DNA of 6,596 nucleotides from an uncultured Actinomycetes bacterium. Lineage in GTDB: Bacteria > Actinomycetota > Acidimicrobiia > Acidimicrobiales > Ilumatobacteraceae. A program made the translations under genes and the position numbers. The notes below the pieces were generated by a model. The model saw only the letters and a list, made by a program, of their open reading frames with translations. It had not been told where the DNA came from and did not search any database. The DNA lies in assembly GCA_903925985.1 (NCBI GenBank), contig CAIYHK010000091.1, forward strand, positions 1-6,596. The letters run 5' to 3'. Shown in pieces: positions 1 to 4,636 of this stretch (positions within the stretch are counted from its first letter, which is position 1; every line of letters begins with the position of its first letter).

Positions 1-1018
1 CCGCATCTATTGACGCCACGAGAGGGCGACCAGCGGCGAGGATCGAATACGTCTTGGAAGGCACGCTCACATTGCCGAGACCACCACGCAGTGGAACCAC
101 ATGAATGTCGCCAGTGGCGAGCACTTCAGCTAAACGTTCCTGGGGTTGGAATGCTCCAAAAAATACGTTTCGTAATCCGACCGCCGAAGCAACGAGTTCC
201 TCACGTGTTGAACCCTCACCATTGATCAAAAAAGAAACACCAGGCATTCTCTTGGCAGCCTCGATGAGTAAGTGAGTTGATTGTGAAAAACCGAGATTCC
301 CCGCATACATGACAACGGGCCCATCGCCGAGCCCAAGCTCGTACCGATACGGAGTCATTCTGTTTTGAGGGGTGACCACTTTCGTATCAACAAAGTTTGG
401 AATCACATGGAGTCTCGTTCGCGTACCTACTTCAACTTTGCCAGCGACATTTGCTTTCATGTCCTGCGACAACAAGACAATGGCGTGACTCATTCGATAA
501 CTCAGTTTTTCTAGCCACTTCGTGAAGCCAATCAGGCGTCGCCCGCTGATCTTGCCTGTTGCAATGGCTGCATCCGGGAAGACGTCTTGAATGTTGAAAA
601 TCAGCGGTGCGCGGCGCACCGATGCAATGAAGCGACCCGTGAGCCCAAGTGTGAGTGGTGGTGACATTGCAATTACTGCGTGGAGTTTCCCCACACCACC
701 GCTGAATAGTCCCCGAAAACCGACAAGTGCTGTGAAACCAATAAAGCCTGCAGCTCGGCGGAAGATGTTTCTCTTGCTCTTTCCTGGAAACGGAGTCACG
801 CGGGTGATGCAGCCCCAAGGGGTCTGCTCGGTGCGCCATAGGCGACCACGCCAGCCTTCTTCGATCCGATGGTTTCGATACCAAGGCAACGCCGTGACTA
901 CTCGAACTTCAAAACCTGCTTCAACAAGTTCAGCAACGAGTCGCGTGTATATCAATCCTGTTGGCGCAGTGTCCGGAGCAAAGTGCGGGCACAACACGAG
1001 GATGCGTCTGCTCTTCAT
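1..1018 (-). CDS. WcaI/WbuB-like glycosyltransferase (GT4 type, GT-B fold), C-terminus cut off by window edge
   Basis: Likely transfers a sugar from a nucleotide-sugar donor to a growing surface polysaccharide at the cytoplasmic face of the membrane; donor and acceptor cannot be read from sequence. The frame is open for 339 codons from an ATG at 1018 down to base 2 with no stop, so the end lies beyond the left edge (relatives are about 400 residues). The N-terminal GT-B half begins with ILVLCPHFAPDTAPTG (residues 6-21), followed by SPPLTLG (119-125) and NIQDVFPDAAIATG (142-155), a block typical of the WcaI/WbuB group. The C-terminal half starts near GPVVMYAGNLG (233-243) and contains VPSKTYSILAAGRPLVAS (319-336), where this group normally binds the nucleotide diphosphate. 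The ATG overlaps the stop of the upstream glycosyltransferase by four bases (ATGA, 1015-1018), implying one transcript and coupled translation. Family assignment is firm; the specific linkage is unknown. Confidence 0.9.
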   Translation of the reverse strand, partial: MKSRRILVLCPHFAPDTAPTGLIYTRLVAELVEAGFEVRVVTALPWYRNHRIEEGWRGRLWRTEQTPWGCITRVTPFPGKSKRNIFRRAAGFIGFTALVGFRGLFSGGVGKLHAVIAMSPPLTLGLTGRFIASVRRAPLIFNIQDVFPDAAIATGKISGRRLIGFTKWLEKLSYRMSHAIVLLSQDMKANVAGKVEVGTRTRLHVIPNFVDTKVVTPQNRMTPYRYELGLGDGPVVMYAGNLGFSQSTHLLIEAAKRMPGVSFLINGEGSTREELVASAVGLRNVFFGAFQPQERLAEVLATGDIHVVPLRGGLGNVSVPSKTYSILAAGRPLVASIDA

Positions 1019-2163
1019 CGACTCAAGCACTTTTCATACACAGCCAAAATCGCATCACCTGACACTCGGCTCGTGAACTGTTGAGCGCGCTCATAGCCTT
1101 TGGCCACCAATGCCTCGCGGCGCGCTTCCATCAGCAACGGAATATCGGACCAAGCCTCGAGATTGAGTGGGCGAACAATCCCGGCATCACCAGCCACTTC
1201 GGGAAGGCTCGCACGGTCGCTACACGCCACGGGCGCACCAAGGGCCATTGCCTCGATCACGGGTGCACCAAAGCCTTCGTATTCACTCGGGAAAACCACG
1301 CCAAGAGCCATCTTGATGAGACCATCTCGGTCGGTGGCGTTAACTCGGCCAGGGCGTATCACGCGGTCGCTGAGATTCAAGCGTGCGATTGCAGCGGTGA
1401 CTTCTTCGTCAGCGAGTCCCTTGCCGCCAGCGAACACAATCTTCAGGTCTGGATGGTTCCATTTGGTGGCCATGAGTTCCAACAAGAAAATGTGATTCTT
1501 ATGCGGATGCGTGATGCCCGGGTACACGAGCACCGGACCATCCCCGAGTCCGTACTTGCGACGCAACACATCTTCGGGTGTGGCGTCGACCCCGATTGAT
1601 GGCTCCATCCCATGAGGTACAACCATCACTTTTCCCGAATCAACACCAGTGGCACTGATGACGGTTTGGCGAACGTATTCACTTGGCACAGCCACTACCG
1701 ATGCACGCTTGATTGAGTTTGGAACCGTGGCTTTTAGATATCGCAGTTTTAACTTCGATTGATATTGGGGATAACTGAGGAACTGAAGGTCATGCACGGT
1801 TAACACCGAGTGCGCATTCGCAAGTGCCGGAAGTGTTCCTCCACCATGATGAACAAGTGCATGGGTGCGAGTTTTCGCATAAAGCCACGTGTTCTCCATC
1901 GCCACCCGGGTTGGACGACTTTCCATGGTCTCGGGGGTCTCCACAATCTTGTAGATCGCCGCAAGCTCGGGATGAGCGTGACTAAATCCGTTGCCCGCAA
2001 AGAGCGTGATATCAAAACCGTGATCGGTCTCATTCATCCCGAGCAACTGACGAACCAAGTACTCCTCGCTGCCGCCAACCTGGCCAGGGACACACCACAA
2101 GAGGTTCACAGCCACTTCTACTCGCCCACTGGCGGAGTTCATATATGGCTTAGGACCAGACAC
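1015..2163 (-). CDS. Glycosyltransferase family 4 (MtfB-like mannosyltransferase type)
   Basis: A complete 382-residue GT-B enzyme, probably adding a sugar (mannose is a common donor in this group, but this is inferred) during exopolysaccharide or glycolipid assembly. The N-terminal domain carries the glycine-rich loop GQVGGSEEYL (27-36), HHGGGTLP (105-112) and TVHDLQFLSYPQYQS (122-136), typical of this subfamily. The second domain begins near GLGDGPVLVYPG (205-216), continues with HPHKNH (219-224), and has the GT4 E-x7-E signature at E296 and E304 in SEYEGFGAPVIEAMALGAP. The start used is a GTG at 2163. The only nearby ATG is at 2142 (residue 8), and conserved sequence starts near residue 15, so both are possible. 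Neither has a well-spaced Shine-Dalgarno sequence, but a -10-like CAAAAT sits six bases before the GTG. It lies upstream of and overlaps the WcaI-like gene, and diverges from fcl, suggesting one glycan locus. Confidence 0.92.
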   Translation of the reverse strand: MSGPKPYMNSASGRVEVAVNLLWCVPGQVGGSEEYLVRQLLGMNETDHGFDITLFAGNGFSHAHPELAAIYKIVETPETMESRPTRVAMENTWLYAKTRTHALVHHGGGTLPALANAHSVLTVHDLQFLSYPQYQSKLKLRYLKATVPNSIKRASVVAVPSEYVRQTVISATGVDSGKVMVVPHGMEPSIGVDATPEDVLRRKYGLGDGPVLVYPGITHPHKNHIFLLELMATKWNHPDLKIVFAGGKGLADEEVTAAIARLNLSDRVIRPGRVNATDRDGLIKMALGVVFPSEYEGFGAPVIEAMALGAPVACSDRASLPEVAGDAGIVRPLNLEAWSDIPLLMEARREALVAKGYERAQQFTSRVSGDAILAVYEKCLSR

Positions 2164-2169
2164 CCCTAC

Positions 2170-2175
2170 ATTTTG
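2170..2175 (-). promoter_or_regulatory. Possible -10 element (CAAAAT) for the glycosyltransferase operon
   Basis: On the minus strand CAAAAT lies six bases before the GTG at 2163. It keeps the A at position 2 and T at position 6 that matter most in a sigma-70-type -10 element, and the spacing would put the transcript start on the start codon itself. It matches the consensus at four of six bases and no convincing -35 is visible, so this is weak evidence. Confidence 0.25.
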
Positions 2176-2188
2176 GTCGTTACGGTTC

Positions 2189-2194
2189 TACGAT
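2189..2194 (+). promoter_or_regulatory. Candidate -10 element (TACGAT) for leaderless fcl transcript
   Basis: TACGAT fits the TANNNT form of actinobacterial -10 elements and ends seven bases before the fcl ATG at 2202. This would put the first transcribed base at or one base before the A of the ATG. No good -35 hexamer is seen 16-18 bases upstream, as is frequent for actinobacterial promoters. This agrees with the lack of a usable ribosome binding site. Confidence 0.4.
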
Positions 2195-2201
2195 TAGGGG
2201 C

Positions 2202-3200
2202 ATGAGTAACGGCGGCGTCTCGGCACCCATCCAGACAGCGCCAGGATTCTGGAAGGCGCGCAAGGTAATTGTCACCGGCGGTGCAGGCTTCTTGGGTCGC
2301 GTGGTGGTTGAAAAATTGACCGCTGAAGGCGCAATTGTGCATTCACCTAGAAGCGCCGAAGTAGACCTCACCAAAGTTGGCTCGGCTGAGAAATACTTCG
2401 CACAGATAAAGCCAAGTCATGTGATTCACCTTGCGGCGCGCGTGGGAGGTATCGGCTACAACCAAGTAGCACCCGCTCCGTTGTATCTCGACAATCTCCT
2501 AATGGGTACTTACGTGATCGAGGCCGCACGAGCCACCGGCGTGGAAAAAACTGTGCTCTTGGGAACGGTGTGTTCTTATCCAAAATTCACCCCAGTGCCC
2601 TTTAATGAAAAGTCGTTGTGGGATGGCTACCCCGAGGAGACAAACGCCCCTTACGGCATCGCCAAGAAAGCGCACCTCATTCATGCTCAAGTAAATGCGC
2701 AGCAATATGGCCAGCGCTTCGCTTATCTGATCCCCACCAACCTTTATGGCCCAGGTGACAAGTTCCATCCATCGGTCTCACATGTGATTCCTGCGTTGAT
2801 CAAGAAGTGTGTTGAGGCTAAAGAGTCTGGTGCCCGCACAATCGATGTCTGGGGCACAGGAAGCGCGAGTCGTGAGTATCTGTATGTGCACGACGCTGCC
2901 GACGCAATCGTGCGTGCTGCCGAAATCCACGAGGGTCACGAGCCAATCAATCTTGGTAATGATCATGAGATCACCATCAAGGAAACTGTCGAGACCGTGG
3001 CACGACTCGTTGGCTTTACTGGCGATCTTGTCTGGGACTCAACGAAACCCGATGGCCAACCACGGCGACGCGTTGATGCGTCTTTTGCGGCAAGCACTCT
3101 TGGCTGGAAAGCCAAGATGTCTTTCGAAGAAGGGCTACGCAACACAATCGAGTGGTATCTGGCCAATCGCGAAGAGGCTGAGCGCGACCCGGGTAAGTGA
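2202..3200 (+). CDS. fcl: GDP-L-fucose synthase (GDP-4-keto-6-deoxy-D-mannose 3,5-epimerase/4-reductase)
   Basis: Extended short-chain dehydrogenase that uses NADPH to convert GDP-4-keto-6-deoxy-D-mannose to GDP-L-fucose by epimerising C3 and C5 and reducing C4, in the cytoplasm. The Rossmann loop TGGAGFLG is at residues 25-32. The active site aligned from memory to E. coli Fcl keeps Y151 and K155 (YGIAKK), C124 (GTVCSYPK) and H194 (in HPSVSHVIPAL). The SDR serine is replaced by T122, which I recall as normal for this GTVC-type clade. TNLYGPGDKFHP (179-190) and EYLYVHDAADA (225-235) are also typical. At 332 residues it is near the usual 310-325, with about 17 extra N-terminal residues before the Rossmann strand; no other start codon fits. 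It diverges from the glycosyltransferases, which may use its product, and its stop overlaps the rhomboid start. A 6-deoxy-hexose synthase of slightly different specificity is the main alternative. Confidence 0.94.
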   Translation: MSNGGVSAPIQTAPGFWKARKVIVTGGAGFLGRVVVEKLTAEGAIVHSPRSAEVDLTKVGSAEKYFAQIKPSHVIHLAARVGGIGYNQVAPAPLYLDNLLMGTYVIEAARATGVEKTVLLGTVCSYPKFTPVPFNEKSLWDGYPEETNAPYGIAKKAHLIHAQVNAQQYGQRFAYLIPTNLYGPGDKFHPSVSHVIPALIKKCVEAKESGARTIDVWGTGSASREYLYVHDAADAIVRAAEIHEGHEPINLGNDHEITIKETVETVARLVGFTGDLVWDSTKPDGQPRRRVDASFAASTLGWKAKMSFEEGLRNTIEWYLANREEAERDPGK

Positions 3201-4078
3201 TGGATCTCCCTCCCCCTCCACTTCCACGCTGCACTAAGCACCCAGATCGCGAAACGGGTCGACTATGCACGCGTTGTGCCAACCCGTACTGTGCCAACTG
3301 CCTCGAGCAAGCATCGGTTGGCTCACTTTGCGTTGACTGCCGGCGCGCAGCCGCCCCCAGCACCCGCGAACGCGTGACGTTTTGGAATGCAGCACAACCA
3401 ATTTTGGTGACCAAGATTCTGATCGCACTCAACATTGCAGTTTTCTTTTGGGTGCTTGCAGGAGATTTTGATTACGCCACCGGCTCTGGAGTCGGCCCCA
3501 GAGCGCGAGACATTGCTCTTTTTGGTCCGTTGGTTGACAACGGCGAGTGGTACCGCATCATCACAAGCGGATTTCTCCACTTTGGGTTACTGCACATCGG
3601 CATGAACATGTTTCTTTTGTTCCAGCTTGGATCAATTCTTGAAACTGGCGTGGGTCGTGGTCGGTACTTGTTGGTTTACGTTGCTTCCCTCTTCGGTGGA
3701 GCTGCTGGCGCATTGTTGCTTGACCCAACCAGTTTTTCGGGCGGTGCGTCAGGAGCCGTGTTTGGCCTGATGGCAACTGCAGTGGTTGCGCTCAAGCTGA
3801 GTGGTGTGAATCCGTGGCGCACGGGTTTAGGGATGACCCTTGTAATCAATCTTGTGATCACATTTGCAATTCCAGGAATTTCGATAGGCGGCCACATTGG
3901 CGGCATGCTTGCCGGCTTTGTTTGTGGTTGGGCGCTTTACGCACCAAATGCAGCCGTCACACGCTTACGTTGGGACATGACCCGCGAACAAGCAAAGGTT
4001 GTTTCGATTCTTGTTCCAGCACTGGTTATTGGCGTGGCGTTCGTGCTGTGCCTAGCTGGCGCAGCGCAGTCCTACTGA
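3200..4078 (+). CDS. Rhomboid-family intramembrane serine protease with N-terminal B-box-like zinc finger
   Basis: Likely a membrane-embedded serine protease cutting transmembrane substrates; the substrate is unknown. Numbered from the ATG at 3200 (292 residues), the cytoplasmic N-terminus has eight zinc ligands in a cross-brace order: C11, H14, C23, C26, C31, C34, C44 and C47, a B-box-like finger found on some actinobacterial rhomboids. About six to seven hydrophobic segments follow (roughly 70-89, 126-146, 154-174, 182-199, 211-228, 230-248, 265-287). Catalytic residues are present: S184 in GGASGAVFGL and H232 in GGHIGGMLAG. H132 and N136 (HIGMN) match the conserved His and oxyanion Asn, and WYR at 117-119 fits the L1 loop motif. 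The ATG overlaps the fcl stop by one base (TGATG); a GTG at 3197 is equally well placed and would add one residue. Either way, coupled translation with fcl is likely. It converges on the FmdB gene. Confidence 0.93.
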   Translation: MDLPPPPLPRCTKHPDRETGRLCTRCANPYCANCLEQASVGSLCVDCRRAAAPSTRERVTFWNAAQPILVTKILIALNIAVFFWVLAGDFDYATGSGVGPRARDIALFGPLVDNGEWYRIITSGFLHFGLLHIGMNMFLLFQLGSILETGVGRGRYLLVYVASLFGGAAGALLLDPTSFSGGASGAVFGLMATAVVALKLSGVNPWRTGLGMTLVINLVITFAIPGISIGGHIGGMLAGFVCGWALYAPNAAVTRLRWDMTREQAKVVSILVPALVIGVAFVLCLAGAAQSY

Positions 4079-4088
4079 ATTTCAGTGG
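4072..4088. terminator. Small hairpin across the two convergent stop codons (possible weak terminator)
   Basis: Bases 4072-4078 can pair with 4082-4088 (seven pairs including one G-T wobble, three-base loop). The rhomboid stop TGA (4076-4078) sits in one arm and the FmdB stop (4082-4084 on the minus strand) in the other. The stem is short and AT-containing with no T-run on either side, so an intrinsic terminator is only a possibility. Confidence 0.25.
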
Positions 4089-4306
4089 CAAGCACAGCCA
4101 CCGCCGCAACCACCTGCGGGGCGAGGAGCGGGAGCCGGGGCGCTCTTGGCTGAGCCTCCAGCATTGACACTCGCGAAGACCGAAAGCATGCGAATGGCAT
4201 CTTTGTGGCCGTCTGGACAGTCAATTGGGGCATTAGCTTCAGCCATTGAACGACGAGCCTCAAATGTGGTTCCGCAGTCGCGGCACTTGTATTCATAAGT
4301 CGGCAT
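4082..4306 (-). CDS. FmdB-family zinc-ribbon protein
   Basis: A 74-residue protein of the FmdB/CxxC_CXXC_SSSS family. The family is named after a putative regulator of formamidase genes, but its general role is not established. It opens with MPTYEYKCRDCG, the family hallmark, giving C8 and C11. The second half of the ribbon is DCPDGH with C30 and H34, in place of the more usual CxxC; I recall this variant from other actinobacterial members. IRMLSVFAS (38-46) corresponds to the family's conserved strand. The tail is Ala/Pro-rich, then GGCGGGCACH (65-74) with C67, C71, C73 and a final H74, which may bind another metal. The ATG at 4306 is chosen because the family always starts with MPTYEY; the frame is open further upstream but that would run over the divergent DUF3039 gene. 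Its stop is three bases from the rhomboid stop. Confidence 0.93.
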   Translation of the reverse strand: MPTYEYKCRDCGTTFEARRSMAEANAPIDCPDGHKDAIRMLSVFASVNAGGSAKSAPAPAPRPAGGCGGGCACH

Positions 4307-4312
4307 GTTCTC

Positions 4313-4318
4313 AGCATA
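4313..4318 (-). promoter_or_regulatory. Candidate -10 element (TATGCT) for leaderless FmdB transcript
   Basis: On the minus strand TATGCT matches TANNNT and ends exactly six bases before the ATG at 4306, so transcription would begin on the A of the start codon. No strong Shine-Dalgarno precedes the ATG (only GAGAAC directly against it) and no clear -35 is visible. The spacing is the best leaderless fit in the window. Confidence 0.45.
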
Positions 4319-4329
4319 CGCCTGGCTGG

Positions 4330-4335
4330 AATACT
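4330..4335 (+). promoter_or_regulatory. Possible -10 element (AATACT) for the DUF3039 gene
   Basis: AATACT resembles TATACT/TATAAT at four to five bases and ends seven bases before the ATG at 4343, the same distance as at fcl. It keeps the A at position 2 and T at position 6. It lies back to back with the FmdB -10 candidate, only 11 bases away. Weak on its own, it slightly favours the ATG at 4343 over the GTG at 4337. Confidence 0.27.
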
Positions 4336-4342
4336 TGTGGGC

Positions 4343-4636
4343 ATGGGCACCGAACTGCACCCCAGCCACGGCACAGTCCTTGAAGCCGAGTCAGAGATCA
4401 CACCCGAAACGGGTGAACCCACGGTGGCCCACATTGTGAAAACCGAACCCGGTGAATCAGCTGCAGCCAAAGTACTTGAGGCTCGCATTTATGGCACTCA
4501 ACTCGAAGCACTTTGCGGTCATGTTTGGATTCCGTCGCGTGATCCAAAGCAACTTCCCCTCTGCGAGAAGTGCAAGGAGATCTACGAGGTCTACAGGTCG
4601 TTCAACGATGGCCTGAATGACAAGCCCAACGAATAG
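4343..4636 (+). CDS. DUF3039 family protein
   Basis: A 97-residue protein recognised as DUF3039, a small family of unknown function characteristic of Actinobacteria. The conserved part is the C-terminal half: ALCGHVWIPSRDPKQLPLCEKCKEIYE (residues 56-82 from the ATG at 4343), with C58, C74 and C77 and possibly H60 as likely metal ligands, so a small zinc-binding fold is inferred. The N-terminal 35 residues are acidic and threonine/proline-rich and look disordered. No signal peptide or membrane segment is seen. The start is uncertain: a GTG at 4337 would add two residues and has a GGA six bases upstream, while the ATG at 4343 has a -10-like AATACT at leaderless distance. It diverges from the FmdB gene, another small Cys-rich protein. 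Its TAG stop touches the dnaE2 stop with no base between. Confidence 0.9.
   Translation: MGTELHPSHGTVLEAESEITPETGEPTVAHIVKTEPGESAAAKVLEARIYGTQLEALCGHVWIPSRDPKQLPLCEKCKEIYEVYRSFNDGLNDKPNE

Larger units (their letters stand above)
2163..2200. repeat. Short inverted repeat CCCCTA/TAGGGG between divergent starts
   Basis: CCCCTA at 2163-2168 and TAGGGG at 2195-2200 form a perfect six-base inverted repeat with 26 bases between the arms. Each arm lies at the edge of one of the two divergent genes, so that both start codons are preceded by TAGGG. It could be a paired operator or chance. The G-run is too close to either start codon (0-1 base) to work as an ordinary Shine-Dalgarno sequence. Confidence 0.3.

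Noticed and set aside
432..884. Minus-strand open frame of 150 codons
   Set aside because: It is in another frame of the same strand as the WcaI-like gene, which has clear glycosyltransferase motifs throughout; this one has none.
591..1076. Plus-strand open frame of 161 codons
   Set aside because: It is antisense to the WcaI-like glycosyltransferase, whose motifs run through the same region; the translated protein is basic and low in recognisable motifs.
2163..2200. TAGGGG as Shine-Dalgarno sequences for the divergent genes
   Set aside because: The purine run ends zero to one base before each start codon, too close for normal ribosome binding.
2565..2571. Loss of the catalytic serine in GDP-fucose synthase (Thr in place of Ser)
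   Set aside because: The GTVC form recurs, as I recall, in a large clade of intact Fcl-like enzymes, and threonine can do the same job in this enzyme superfamily.
4307..4369. Longer FmdB protein starting at 4369
   Set aside because: The family begins at MPTYEY (4306). The extension would overlap the divergent DUF3039 start and shows no family similarity.
4072..4488. Minus-strand open frame of 138 codons across FmdB and DUF3039
   Set aside because: It overlaps two recognised families in other frames and its protein shows no domain.
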